A stretch of DNA of 64,000 nt from Sporocytophaga sp. GTDB taxonomy: Bacteria > Bacteroidota > Bacteroidia > Cytophagales > Cytophagaceae. A model generated the notes under the pieces. That model was given only the letters and a program-made list of their open reading frames with translations, had not been told where the DNA came from and did not search any database. Positions 8,307-17,571 of this stretch are shown here, piece after piece. The stretch is from contig JANQAB010000004.1 in the NCBI GenBank assembly GCA_024707265.1, positions 1 to 64,000 on the forward strand, written 5' to 3'. Each line of letters begins with the position of its first letter. Position 1 is the stretch's first letter. The position numbers and the translations under genes were made by a program.

Positions 8307-10543
8307 ATGCAAGTATCACATGTTTTAAAAAATTGCTGGGGAGTTGAATGTTTCTCCCAAATCCGTTGAAGCTACACTGGAGTTATTAGCAGAAGGAGGT
8401 ACCGTTCCATTTATATCCCGGTACAGAAAAGAAGCTACAGGCAGTCTTGACGAGGTGGCTATTACTAAAATCAGGGACAGAAGCATCCAACTGGACGAGC
8501 TTGATAAAAGAAGGGAAAGCATCATCAAGTCTATCAAAGAACAGGGTAAACTTACTGCTGAGCTTGAAGCTAAGATCAATGATGCAGAAACAATGACCGT
8601 ACTGGAAGATCTGTATCTTCCTTATAAACCAAAAAGAAGAACTAAAGCCACGATTGCGAAAGAGAAAGGACTTGAACCTCTTGCCGAGCTTATATTTAAA
8701 CAAGAGCTTGCTGACCCCGATAGAGAGGCAGAGCTTTTCGTTAATCTTGAGAAGGATGTAAAAGACTTAAATGAAGCACTTGCTGGTGCCAGAGATATCA
8801 TAGCAGAGTGGGTAAGTGAAAATCAGGAAGCCAGAGCAAAACTAAGAGAAGTATTCTATAAACAGGGAACGATTAGAAGCCGTGTAGTTCCTGGTAAAGA
8901 GGAAGAAGGGCAGAAATATAAAGATTATTTCGAGTTTGAAGAAGCCATTTCTAAAGTACCATCTCATAGATTACTTGCTATGAGAAGAGGTGAGAAAGAA
9001 ATGTTTTTAATGCTGGATATCGAACCAGCAGAAGAAACATCGCTCGAAGTACTTGAAGGAATATTCGTAAAAGGCAGAAACGCGGCTTCCGGCCAAGTAA
9101 AAACAGCAGTTAAAGATTCATATAAAAGGCTTTTAAGGCCAAGTATTGAAACTGAGGTTAGGCTTGGTAGCAAAAAAGAAAGCAGATGATGATGCTATTC
9201 AGATTTTTGCGGAAAACCTTCGTCAGCTTTTACTCGCTGCTCCACTAGGTCAAAAGGCAGTGCTTTCGATAGATCCTGGTTTTAGAACAGGTTGCAAGGT
9301 GGTTTGTCTTGATAGACAAGGAAAGTTATTGGCCAATGAAAATATATATCCTCACGAGCCTCAGAGAAAAGTAGCAGAAGCAATTTCAATTATTAAAAGA
9401 CTTTGTGAAACTCACCAGGTAGAAGCAATTGCTGTTGGAAATGGTACTGCAGGAAGAGAAACAGAAACATTTGTCCGTTCAATAGATTTCGGAAGAGCCA
9501 TACCAGTTATAATGGTTAACGAAAGCGGTGCGTCAATTTATTCTGCATCGGATGTTGCAAGAGAAGAGTTTCCGGATTATGATGTAACTGTCAGAGGTTC
9601 AGTTTCTATTGGAAGAAGATTGATGGACCCACTTGCTGAACTTGTTAAGTTAGATCCTAAATCAATAGGAGTGGGGCAGTATCAGCATGATGTGGATCAA
9701 AATGCTTTGAAGTCAAGTCTTGACGATGTAGTTATAAGTTGTGTAAACAATGTTGGGGTAGAAGTAAATACTGCAAGCAAACAAATATTAACTTATGTAT
9801 CAGGTTTGGGCCCTCAGCTGGCACAGAACATCATTGATTACAGAAATCAGAATGGAGCTTTCAAGTCCAGGAATGAGCTCAAGAAAGTTCCGAGAATGGG
9901 AGAGAAAGCTTTTGAACAAGCAGCAGGATTTTTGAGGATTAACAATGGTGACAATCCATTAGATGCTTCAGCGGTTCACCCTGAAAGTTATCACATTATA
10001 GACAAAATGGCCAAAGATCTTAAAGCTTCTGTAGCAGATCTGATGAAAAAATCGGATCTGAGAAAACTTGTCGATCTAAAGTCATATGTAACAGATACAA
10101 TCGGTTTGCCAACCCTTCAGGATATAATAAAAGAGATAGAGAAACCGGGTCGTGATCCCAGAGAAAAATTTGAAGCATTTGAGTTCGCTTCCGGAATTGA
10201 AAAACCTGAAGATCTGAGAATCGGTATGAAACTTCCTGGCATTGTAACGAATATCACAAAATTTGGAGTATTTGTGGATGTAGGTGTTCACCAGGATGGA
10301 CTTATTCATATAAGTCACCTTGCAGATAAATATGTGTCAGACCCTTCTGAAGTAGTGAAGGTTCATCAGAAAGTTGAAGTTACTGTTATTGAAGTAGATC
10401 TCGCGAGAAAAAGGATTGCGCTTTCAATGAAGGGTAATGTTGTCACTGAAGGACCTAAAAAAGCAAAGGATAAAAAGGAAACAGAAAAAGAAGTTTCTTT
10501 TGAGGATAAACTGGCAATGCTGAAAGGCAAGTTTAAAAATTAA
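8307..10543 (+). CDS. tex: Tex-family transcription accessory/RNA-binding protein, with two homopolymer frameshifts
   Basis: With one base removed at each of two A runs (8327-8332 and 9172-9177) a single protein of about 744 aa reads MQVSHVLKIAGELNVSPKSV, then VPFISRYRKEATGSLDEVAI, through SIETEVRLGSKKEADDDAIQ, to a C-terminal S1 domain. Tex landmarks: N-terminal helical region, YqgF-like RNase H fold (VLSIDPGFRTGCKVVCLD), helix-hairpin-helix region (LTYVSGLGPQLAQNIIDYRN, ELKKVPRMGEKAFEQAAGFL) and S1 (LPGIVTNITKFGVFVDVGVH). Tex binds RNA and nucleic-acid complexes and influences transcription. Literal reading would give two fragments with wrong starts. Confidence 0.93.
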
Positions 10544-10552
10544 AAAGGTATA

Positions 10553-10592
10553 AAAATAAAAGGGCTACATCATTTTGAGGTAGCCTTTTTAT
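10553..10592. terminator. Bidirectional hairpin terminator between tex and a small lipoprotein gene
   Basis: GGGCTAC and GTAGCC arms (10562-10586) are preceded by A-rich and followed by T-rich sequence. The hairpin lies between the convergent stops of tex (10543) and the lipoprotein (10593), so it can serve both. Confidence 0.8.
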
Positions 10593-10724
10593 TTACACTT
10601 TGACTTTTTCAGTTTTGATTTCCTTTTGATCTTTTTTCAGATAGGTTGGGCAGGTTCTGTGTCCATAACAGGAGGCCATTGAAAAAACTACAGTGAAAGC
10701 AATAAGTAAGTTTCTGATTTTCAT
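10593..10724 (-). CDS. Very small lipoprotein (43 aa)
   Basis: The minus strand reads MKIRNLLIAFTVVFSMASCY, then GHRTCPTYLKKDQKEIKTEK and VKV before a TAA at 10593. The stretch ending FSMASC is a lipoprotein signal peptide with lipobox MASC; the mature peptide is only about 25 residues and keeps one more Cys in HRTCPTY. Short lipoproteins with a Cys-Pro-Tyr/Thr element occur next to housekeeping genes in Bacteroidota, but I know of no function. It was found by direct reading because it is below usual ORF cut-offs. The clear signal peptide and the adjacent shared terminator support it being real. Confidence 0.7.
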   Translation of the reverse strand: MKIRNLLIAFTVVFSMASCYGHRTCPTYLKKDQKEIKTEKVKV

Positions 10725-10938
10725 AAGCAATTATTTTTGGGAAACATCTTCTTTTACGATGTCTGGTTTTTGCAGGTTATTGGATAGTTTTGTGAAAAAA
10801 TAGGAGAATTGTTCAACAGGCTTATTAAGCTATTGTAATTTAGGTGGTTTAAGACAGTATTATTTTTTTCTTAACTTTACTTTTTTTGCTTAAGTTCTTC
10901 AATTATAGTCACATCAATTATTGTTGGGCTTAATTTCT

Positions 10939-11742
10939 ATGAGAACTTTCATACATGTTTTTCTATTATCAATAATTTCTTACGTAGCGCATGCGGGTGT
11001 GTATAATACCGTCAGAGATGGTATGTTGAATTCCAGAATCTGGGAAGGTGGATTTATCCCTAATTTAAAACCTGAAGATACAGTATTTATAAACCATTCA
11101 ATCAGTTATGATGCCCCTGTTAGTCTGGTGTCAGTAGTTGTGATCAATGAAAATGGAAATCTGAATCTTGGGGCTAATCCTTTAGTAATTCTGGAAACCG
11201 GTAAGGTTATAGTTAATGGAAGACTCAAGGTAAGTTCGGTAATCAATAAAGGAACTCTGATCAATAATGGAAAAGTGGAAGTGCCCGGGGTAATGACAGA
11301 TTTAAAATCAATGTGTTTAAAAGGAGGCCTTACTTTTGATCTGGTGCGGGAACTTAAGCATGCACATGAGAATGTCTATTGTACAGGATGTTTTATAGAA
11401 GGAAAGAAAAGTCAGGCGGAGCAGGATAGGTTTGATTTATCTTATTTGGGGTTTCAGGGAAGGTTGAATTTTAAAGCCAACTATGAAAATGAAGTTGTAA
11501 AGTTATATTGGGATGCAATACTTACAGATCAGTTAAGTCATTTTGAAATAGAAAAAAGTTATGATGCTAAAGATTTTCGAAAAGAAGGTATTATAACTCC
11601 CGAATATTCAGCTTCAGGAAAATTTTCCTGGGAAGATCAAATTAATGAGTCAATTATTACATATTACAGATTGAAGCTGGTAGACAATAATGGCCAATGT
11701 GTTTATTCCCGGCCTGTGAGTGTAGTTTTGAAAAAAGACTAA
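10939..11742 (+). CDS. Secreted protein with beta-helix-like N-terminus and Ig/FN3-like C-terminal domain
   Basis: A 267-aa protein with signal peptide MRTFIHVFLLSIISYVAHAG. The first half (NSRIWEGGFIPNLKPEDTVF, then NEN, NLNLGANPL, GKVIVNGRLKV) resembles the short beta-strand ladders of secreted Bacteroidota surface proteins. The second half, from VVKLYWDAILTDQLSHFEIE to YYRLKLVDNNGQCVYSRPVS, is the Ig/FN3-like module that usually precedes a T9SS sorting domain. No sorting domain follows; the chain stops after VVLKKD. I chose the ATG at 10939 over the TTG at 10921 because of the signal peptide. Function is unknown. Confidence 0.7.
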   Translation: MRTFIHVFLLSIISYVAHAGVYNTVRDGMLNSRIWEGGFIPNLKPEDTVFINHSISYDAPVSLVSVVVINENGNLNLGANPLVILETGKVIVNGRLKVSSVINKGTLINNGKVEVPGVMTDLKSMCLKGGLTFDLVRELKHAHENVYCTGCFIEGKKSQAEQDRFDLSYLGFQGRLNFKANYENEVVKLYWDAILTDQLSHFEIEKSYDAKDFRKEGIITPEYSASGKFSWEDQINESIITYYRLKLVDNNGQCVYSRPVSVVLKKD

Positions 11743-11875
11743 AAAGTAAAAGGTGGATATGCAGATTGAGTATCAAAAAGTCAAAAAAAAGCGTTTCATT
11801 AAAAATAAAAAGAGCATCTTTGTATTATTTAATGAACAATTATTTTCTTTTTGATCTATATTTTCACCTTTTAAA

Positions 11876-12604
11876 ATGAAAGAGTTAGGATTTATTGGTT
11901 TCGGAAGTTTTGGAAAATTTATCATTCCATATCTAAAGCCATATTTTGATATAACAGTCTTCGACGTTAAGGATTTTTCTTTAGAAGCAAAGAGGCTTGG
12001 AGTAAGGTGGGGGGCACTTGAAGAAGTTTCCGGAAAGGAGTTTTTAGCTCTGGCAGTTCCGGTGCAATACCTTGAAGATTTGCTGATTCGGATAAAAGAT
12101 TATGTTAAACCTAAGTCTTTGGTTTTTGATTTGTCCTCAGTTAAGGTAAAACCTGTAGAACTAATGATTAAGTATTTGCCGGAAAATGTTGATATTATCG
12201 GTACACACCCTTTATTTGGACCTCAAAGCGGTAAAAATGGTATTGCTGGTCTAAATATTGTTGTATGCCCGGTAAGAACCAAAAAGAACGGTAATCTTAT
12301 ACGTTTTTTTGGTCAGGAGCTGAAGTTAAACGTACTCGAAAGAACTCCATTGGTGCATGATCAGCAAATGGCTTATGTTCAGGCATTGACCCACTTTATA
12401 GGCAGGGCTGTAAATCAGATGGATATTCCTGATGTGGAGCAAAAGACACCAGCATATCAATTCTTACTTAATATTAAAGGAAATCTTGGGCAGGATTCGC
12501 TGGATCTCTTTTATACTATAGAAAGAGAAAATCCTTTTGCAAAGGCAGTAAGGGATCAGTTTATAGAAGAGTTGAATAAGCTCAAAGACAAAATTGAGTG
12601 TTAA
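11876..12604 (+). CDS. tyrA: Prephenate/arogenate dehydrogenase (TyrA)
   Basis: A 242-aa protein with an N-terminal NAD(P)-binding fold (ELGFIGFGSFGKFIIPYL, with GxGxFG) and the prephenate-dehydrogenase block IIGTHPLFGPQSG, where the His binds substrate, plus QALTHFIGRA. It catalyses oxidative decarboxylation of prephenate or arogenate on the way to tyrosine. It is shorter than bifunctional TyrA proteins and has no chorismate mutase or ACT domain. Whether prephenate or arogenate is the substrate is not decidable here. It converges on citrate synthase across a strong shared terminator. Confidence 0.85.
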   Translation: MKELGFIGFGSFGKFIIPYLKPYFDITVFDVKDFSLEAKRLGVRWGALEEVSGKEFLALAVPVQYLEDLLIRIKDYVKPKSLVFDLSSVKVKPVELMIKYLPENVDIIGTHPLFGPQSGKNGIAGLNIVVCPVRTKKNGNLIRFFGQELKLNVLERTPLVHDQQMAYVQALTHFIGRAVNQMDIPDVEQKTPAYQFLLNIKGNLGQDSLDLFYTIERENPFAKAVRDQFIEELNKLKDKIEC

Positions 12605-12639
12605 TTATAACGATTTAGAAGAGCAACAGTAAAATAAAT

Positions 12640-12676
12640 AAAAAAATCCCGGCCTTAAAGACCGGGATTTTTTTTT
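12640..12676. terminator. Bidirectional terminator between tyrA and gltA
   Basis: Long perfect stem AAAAAATCCCGG (12641-12652) and CCGGGATTTTTT (12662-12673) around a 9-nt loop, with A and T runs on both sides. It is placed between two convergent stops. Confidence 0.9.
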
Positions 12677-13964
12677 ATTTTCTTTTATCGATCGGAACAA
12701 ATTCTCTTGTATTAGCACCGATGTATACTTGTCTTGGCCTTCCGATTGGCTCGTTGTCCTCTCTCATTTCTTTCCACTGAGCAATCCAGCCTGGCAGACG
12801 ACCTAAGGCAAACATTACAGTAAACAGGTCAGTTCTAAGACCCAATGCTCTATATATGATTCCTGAGTAGAAGTCTACGTTAGGATATAATTTTCTTTCC
12901 TTGAAGTATTCATCATTTAATGCTGCTTCCTCAAGACCTTTAGCGATTTCAAGTACAGGGTCATTTACGCCAAGTTTAGCAAGTACAGAGTCGCAGGCTT
13001 TTTTAATGATTTTAGCTCTAGGGTCAAAGTTTTTGTAAACCCTGTGACCAAAGCCCATCAGCCTGAAGTTATCGTTTTTATCTTTTGCTTTAGCGATGTA
13101 TTTTTTTACATCACCACCATCGTTTTTGATTGCCTCAAGCATTTCAATCACAGCCTGATTAGCACCACCGTGAAGCGGTCCCCAAAGGGCATTGATTCCA
13201 CCTGCAACAGACGAATATAAACTTGCATGAGCAGAACCTACAATTCTAACTGTTGAAGTAGAGCAGTTTTGTTCGTGGTCTGCGTGAAGAATAAGCAGAA
13301 CATTTAAAGCTTCCACAACAACCGGATCAATTACATATTCCTGGTTTGGCAATGCAAACATCATGTAAAGGAAGTTGGAAACATAATCCAGGTTGTTCTT
13401 TGGATACATTAATGGCTGTCCCTTAGAGTTCTTGTATGACCAGGCTGCAATAGTAGGAAGTTTTGCCATAAGTCTTACAATAGTAAGATCAAGAACTTCA
13501 GCATTAGCATCAGGATCAATAGCTCCGGGATAGAATGCTGTTAAAGAGCTTACCAGAGAGGATAACACGCCCATAGGGTGCGCATTGGAAGGAAAGCCAT
13601 CAAATATTTTTTTGAAATTTTCATGCAGATTTGTATGCTTTGTAATTCTGCTTGAAAAATTGGATAACTGATCTGCAGTTGGTAATTCTCCGTAAATCAG
13701 AAGGTAGGCTACTTCAAGGAAGGACGCTTTTTCCGCAAGTTGTTCAATTGGGTAACCTCTATAACTTAATACTCCAAGCTCTCCATCCAAAAAAGTTATT
13801 GAGCTTTTGGTAGCTCCGGTGTTTTTATAACCTGTATCAAGAGTGATGAACCCTGTTGCGCTTCTGAGGTTGGAAATGTCAATAGCCTTCTCATTTTCTG
13901 TTCCGACTACTATCGGAAACTTGTAGCTTTTACCATCAAGAATTAGTTCTGCAAATTCAGACAT
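12675..13964 (-). CDS. gltA: Citrate synthase
   Basis: A 429-aa type II citrate synthase condensing oxaloacetate and acetyl-CoA at the entry of the TCA cycle. Landmarks: SITFLDGELGVLSYRGYPIE near the N-terminus, the catalytic His region LILHADHEQNCSTSTVRIVG and GPLHGGANQAV, MGFGHRVYKNFDPRA (oxaloacetate-binding His and Arg), and PNVDFYSG with the catalytic Asp. Length and all motifs are complete. It starts at 13964 (MSEFAELILDGKSYKF). It is convergent with tyrA and followed by their shared terminator. Confidence 0.97.
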   Translation of the reverse strand: MSEFAELILDGKSYKFPIVVGTENEKAIDISNLRSATGFITLDTGYKNTGATKSSITFLDGELGVLSYRGYPIEQLAEKASFLEVAYLLIYGELPTADQLSNFSSRITKHTNLHENFKKIFDGFPSNAHPMGVLSSLVSSLTAFYPGAIDPDANAEVLDLTIVRLMAKLPTIAAWSYKNSKGQPLMYPKNNLDYVSNFLYMMFALPNQEYVIDPVVVEALNVLLILHADHEQNCSTSTVRIVGSAHASLYSSVAGGINALWGPLHGGANQAVIEMLEAIKNDGGDVKKYIAKAKDKNDNFRLMGFGHRVYKNFDPRAKIIKKACDSVLAKLGVNDPVLEIAKGLEEAALNDEYFKERKLYPNVDFYSGIIYRALGLRTDLFTVMFALGRLPGWIAQWKEMREDNEPIGRPRQVYIGANTREFVPIDKRK

Positions 13965-14353
13965 CTGTATGAAAATTTTATTTATTGAAGAATTACTTTG
14001 AGCGAAAATAAATAAAAAATGATTTTAAAAAAAATACACAAAACATTTATTGGATTTCGACAAGATTTTTTTTTCATATGTCCTTTCTAGCCATTGTTTC
14101 CCTAGTAGATGAAGGCTTTTAAAAGTTTAAGTAATGACATATGATAGCATAACGCTTGGATAACTATATCTTAATTTTACTCATGAAAATAAAACAGACA
14201 TAGCAAAACGTGCTTCTCTGAGGATTGCCAAGACAAAGAATAAATTACTTTATTAATTATTAAGATGCAAAAAGTCAATTTAAAAATATAGACGCAAAAT
14301 AATGGGTAAAAGCTAAGCGGACAATTTAGTGATTGAAGAATTGTTCGTTTTAA
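13965..14353. other. Intergenic gap of 389 bp, nothing recognised
   Basis: AT-rich sequence upstream of citrate synthase. I see no reading frame with a credible start, no hairpin and no match to the repeats seen later in the window. It presumably contains the gltA promoter. Confidence 0.4.
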
Positions 14354-14833
14354 TTATTTTGCCCTTTTAAATACCGATTCAGTCAGGAAATAATCGTTGT
14401 TCTCTTTCTTTACACTGACATAGATTGTCTTATCCGGAAGTTTTATCTGAAACCCTTTAATTTCTTCTGCAGATAAAGGGGCACCTTCGGATATCTTTTC
14501 ATATTTACTCTGATATAAGCCAAGTGTTTCCTTGTAAATATTCAATGCCTTATATTTAGAGTTTTCCTCATATAAATAAGCTCTTTTGCTAATTACCCCT
14601 ATTAGCTTCAGTTCATGAAAAACATAAGTGTAAGTAAAGTAGTACGAGGAATCCGAAAATTCAACGAAAGAAAGATTCTTGTGTCTGTTCTTTTCGAGAT
14701 TCTCACTTAACAAAGCACCCTTTTCATTCGCTTTAACTTTTTCAGGAGAATCTCCCCATTTGGCATTTCTAAAGTCCTGAGAATATGAAGTCAGCGATAA
14801 AAAAAGAAAAGTAAAAAATGACAAATACTTCAT
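14354..14833 (-). CDS. Secreted hypothetical protein
   Basis: From the ATG at 14833 the protein is about 159 aa, beginning MKYLSFFTFLFLSLTSYSQD, a signal peptide with cleavage after SYS. The mature start FRNAKWGDSPEKVKANEKGA resembles a group of small exported Bacteroidota proteins that begin with a RxAxWGxS-type motif. The rest (FTYTYVFHELKLIGVISKRA) looks like a small beta-rich domain. A GTG at 14842 is also possible. No function can be assigned. Confidence 0.65.
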   Translation of the reverse strand: MKYLSFFTFLFLSLTSYSQDFRNAKWGDSPEKVKANEKGALLSENLEKNRHKNLSFVEFSDSSYYFTYTYVFHELKLIGVISKRAYLYEENSKYKALNIYKETLGLYQSKYEKISEGAPLSAEEIKGFQIKLPDKTIYVSVKKENNDYFLTESVFKRAK

Positions 14834-15029
14834 AAGATCCACCTATTAATTCGATCAAAGTAAAGATACATAATAGTAATGAAAATTAAAACAAAATTGG
14901 ATTTAATTTAGAGTACGGGAATTATTACGACTTAGTTACTGTAGATTATATATAAGAACATTAGAGTATTACGAACAAAAGGAAAGTTTGTAATCAGTTT
15001 TTAGAAATAATATTCAGGATAATTAATTA

Positions 15030-15245
15030 ATGATAGTTATGGAGCCGGAAGAGAAAATCAAAATAAAAAATAAAACAGGTATTCCTTCTTTGGAAAAGCC
15101 CTTTATACCTCATGCACCTGGGTCCAATGTAAAAGATGATCTGGACCCAGAATCTCCGAATCCGGAATCGAATCCTAACTATTCTTATATGCCCGCTATA
15201 GCATATCCTGATGGAGTCCCGAATTTTAACCTTCAAGGAGAGTAA
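15030..15245 (+). CDS. Small Pro-rich hypothetical protein (71 aa)
   Basis: A short frame starting MIVMEPEEKIKIKNKTGIPS (the ATG at 15039, MEPEEK, is an alternative). It is rich in Pro, Asn and Asp (DLDPESPNPESNPNYSYMPA), lacks a signal peptide or membrane segment and is probably disordered. It faces a second small gene (15291-15485) tail to tail. Composition and clean framing suggest a real gene, but I recognise no family. Confidence 0.45.
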   Translation: MIVMEPEEKIKIKNKTGIPSLEKPFIPHAPGSNVKDDLDPESPNPESNPNYSYMPAIAYPDGVPNFNLQGE

Positions 15246-15254
15246 AACCGTGTT

Positions 15255-15285
15255 GGAAAAAAGAGGCCTTATTAGGGCCTCCCAT
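15255..15285 (-). terminator. Hairpin terminator for the small minus-strand gene
   Basis: GAGGCC (15263-15268) and GGGCCTC (15275-15281) form a stem. On the minus strand it is followed by a run of T (the A run at 15257-15262), placing it just after the stop at 15291. Confidence 0.6.
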
Positions 15286-15290
15286 GCCTT

Positions 15291-15485
15291 TCAGAACTTC
15301 TTCCCGTACCCTCGGGCTTTGTCGAAATCTGTAAATTGACTCATCATCTCTCCCGGAGCATCGTCTGTCTCATTTGATTTTTCAGCAATGAATTCACTTC
15401 CTTCACTTTCGTAATAGAAATTTTTATGAAATGAACGTGTATTTCCTCCCTTTTCTAAATTTTCTGTACGCTTGTTCGCTTTCAT
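15291..15485 (-). CDS. Small hypothetical protein (64 aa)
   Basis: A short charged protein beginning MKANKRTENLEKGGNTRSFH, with YYESEGSEFIAEKSNETDDA and a C-terminal FDKARGYGKKF. No signal peptide, membrane segment or known motif. A terminator-like hairpin follows directly. Likely real but of unknown role, possibly a stress-type small hydrophilic protein; that is only a composition-based guess. Confidence 0.45.
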   Translation of the reverse strand: MKANKRTENLEKGGNTRSFHKNFYYESEGSEFIAEKSNETDDAPGEMMSQFTDFDKARGYGKKF

Positions 15486-15726
15486 GACTCAATACAATAT
15501 TTAATAAATCAATTACCCTGGTAATAGTTGTATTCATCAATACCTCTCTACCCCTCAAAATTAAAACCTGTCTTTTTTGTCTACTGTTTGTTGCGGGGTG
15601 TAAGTACTTTTGTATCAGAGTGTACCAGTAAGGGGAGGTGTGGAATCAGGCAGTTGCAGATATCAATATATAAATGAACAAAACAGCCCTTTGTCTGTAA
15701 TTTTTCTTTCTTAGACTTTTCAATAT

Positions 15727-17136
15727 ATGGAGAACATTGGGCAAAGGAATATCAACTCATTATGGAATTCATTTTTACTATCTACAGGGGCCTTTTTGCA
15801 AGACCTTGGAGTGTCTTTCAGTGATAGTGCTATGCGAAGAAGAAGGACAATGATAGAAAACCTCGGAGAGTATCCCAGGGGACTTGAAGAAACTATCAAG
15901 TTTCCGCTTATTGAAGCTTTATATGGAAGACGGGCAAGAAGGTTCTCTCTGGGAGCTGAACTACCTGATGGTCCTCTAAAATTTAAATCATCCAAAGCTC
16001 CTGTTCCCCTTGATGCATTGGAACAAATGCTTTTATTAAATTCTTGTGCGGGAAATACAGGCTGGCATTCTATGATTCACAGAACGGAGAAATATGCTCC
16101 GCATCTTGCTAATTACTCTGCTGCTGCCGGGGGGAGGACTTTTCCCTCTGCTGCAGGTTTCCATACTTCAGAATTTTTTTATACGGATGATTTTGGAGTT
16201 TATTTTTTGCCAACCAGAGATGCTCCTTCACTTGTTTCTTACGATGATGATAGATTCAATCTTAAGTATTGGCTGGAAATGCATGCAGAAAGGAAGATCA
16301 GGCTTTCTGATAAAAGACTTTATATTCCGAATTCTGAACCTTATATGGAGCCACATAATACCTGGTGTGTTAATAAACCCGGGAGTACCTTGATCATTCC
16401 GGTGGCTGATATTGCCCAGCATATGCTTGCATTACTCTGTTTCGCTGTACAGAACGGGTATTGTATATTTGATGATATTAAAGGCCGTTCTATTCCAGGT
16501 CTTGATAAATTCAGCAATCTGGTAAATCTTAATAATCCCTATCCTTTGACTTTTGTAGAGCAGTATGCTCTTACAGAAGCAACTGCTGAACTTTCTGCAT
16601 CATGTTATGCAGGAATGCTAATGCTTCAGGCAATGGGCTTAGGCGGGTGGATGTTTGATGGAATAGACAGATTTTCAATACTGGGAGCAAGCGGAAATCC
16701 TGATGTGCCCGGGTTAGGATTTTCATTTAATAAAAACCCTAAATATCCTTTACCTGATATCACAGGTCTTCCCGGAGTATTTGAAGGATTTTGTCCTCCT
16801 CACTTTAAAACGATGGAAGAGGCTACCAGGGCATTAGTGAAGAGAAAATTTGGAGTAGGTGGTCCTTATCATAAAGATACTGATGGGCCCTGGAAAGAAT
16901 CATCCAGAATCAGATCAAGCGCTCAAGTACACAGCGAAGAATTTATCGCATGTGTAAGCACCATGGCACAGTATATATATGATACTTATGAACGTTTTCC
17001 GGGTACTGTTCCCTCCATATTTTGTCTTACCTACCTTCAGGCTCATCACCTGGATCTTGATTTTTATGATCATTACTACAAGGAGGGAGCTTATCTTAAA
17101 ACGCATAAACATCATATGGAATGGTGGAGGCATTAA
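15727..17136 (+). CDS. Nitroreductase-fold-like hypothetical protein (tentative)
   Basis: A 469-aa cytosolic-looking protein without signal peptide. The segment FPLIEALYGRRARRFSLGAE followed by PLDALEQMLLLNSCAGNTGW resembles the FMN-binding opening of nitroreductases (an RRARRF block plus an LxxLL...AxxxGW block). Later PLPDITGLPGVFEGFCPPHF is distinctive. Its C-terminal His-rich end is THKHHMEWWRH. I cannot place it in a named family; the fold suggestion is weak and no substrate can be inferred. It is followed after 42 bp by a gamma-glutamylcyclotransferase and PhzF on the same strand. Confidence 0.6.
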   Translation: MENIGQRNINSLWNSFLLSTGAFLQDLGVSFSDSAMRRRRTMIENLGEYPRGLEETIKFPLIEALYGRRARRFSLGAELPDGPLKFKSSKAPVPLDALEQMLLLNSCAGNTGWHSMIHRTEKYAPHLANYSAAAGGRTFPSAAGFHTSEFFYTDDFGVYFLPTRDAPSLVSYDDDRFNLKYWLEMHAERKIRLSDKRLYIPNSEPYMEPHNTWCVNKPGSTLIIPVADIAQHMLALLCFAVQNGYCIFDDIKGRSIPGLDKFSNLVNLNNPYPLTFVEQYALTEATAELSASCYAGMLMLQAMGLGGWMFDGIDRFSILGASGNPDVPGLGFSFNKNPKYPLPDITGLPGVFEGFCPPHFKTMEEATRALVKRKFGVGGPYHKDTDGPWKESSRIRSSAQVHSEEFIACVSTMAQYIYDTYERFPGTVPSIFCLTYLQAHHLDLDFYDHYYKEGAYLKTHKHHMEWWRH

Positions 17137-17178
17137 ACGGAAGATTTAGGAGAACTGATAGCTAGATAATCGATATGT

Positions 17179-17547
17179 ATGTATCTTTACAATGTGAAGA
17201 TTGAAAAGATATTTGTATATGGAACCTTAAGAAAAAGAGGGGCAGCATATCATCTTATGAGTGGTTGCAAATTGCTGGAGGAAGGAATAACTGTCACCGG
17301 ATTTAAACTGTATGATGCAGGAGAATATCCTTTTGCTTTCTATACTGCAGATCCGGCAGATATCATAACAGGTGATATGTTTGAAATTAATGAAGAAATA
17401 TTAGTATCACTGGATGAGCATGAAGGGGAAGAGTATAGGAGGAAAGTATTACCAGGTTTCGATTGTTACATGTATATCTTAAATGAAAATACGGCTCCAT
17501 CTCTTCCTTTAGTATCTGGTGGAGATTGGTTGATTTATAAGAAATAA
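17179..17547 (+). CDS. Gamma-glutamylcyclotransferase-fold (AIG2-like) protein
   Basis: A 122-aa protein with the family signature KIFVYGTLRKRGAAYHLM near the N-terminus, the TGDMFEI strand, and LDEHEGEEYRR with the catalytic-type Glu. Members release 5-oxoproline from gamma-glutamyl amines or peptides, but small AIG2-like proteins vary in substrate. A GTG at 17194 (KIEKIFVYG) could be the start; I keep the ATG at 17179. It lies 24 bp before the PhzF gene and is probably cotranscribed. Confidence 0.82.
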   Translation: MYLYNVKIEKIFVYGTLRKRGAAYHLMSGCKLLEEGITVTGFKLYDAGEYPFAFYTADPADIITGDMFEINEEILVSLDEHEGEEYRRKVLPGFDCYMYILNENTAPSLPLVSGGDWLIYKK

Positions 17548-17571
17548 TTTATCCATTTTTTACAATTAAAT

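Noticed and set aside
8344..9189. Separate first-half gene for Tex starting at a TTG
   Set aside because: The true ATG at 8307 and both frame breaks are restored by removing single A bases; programmed frameshifting at two unrelated sites is far less likely.
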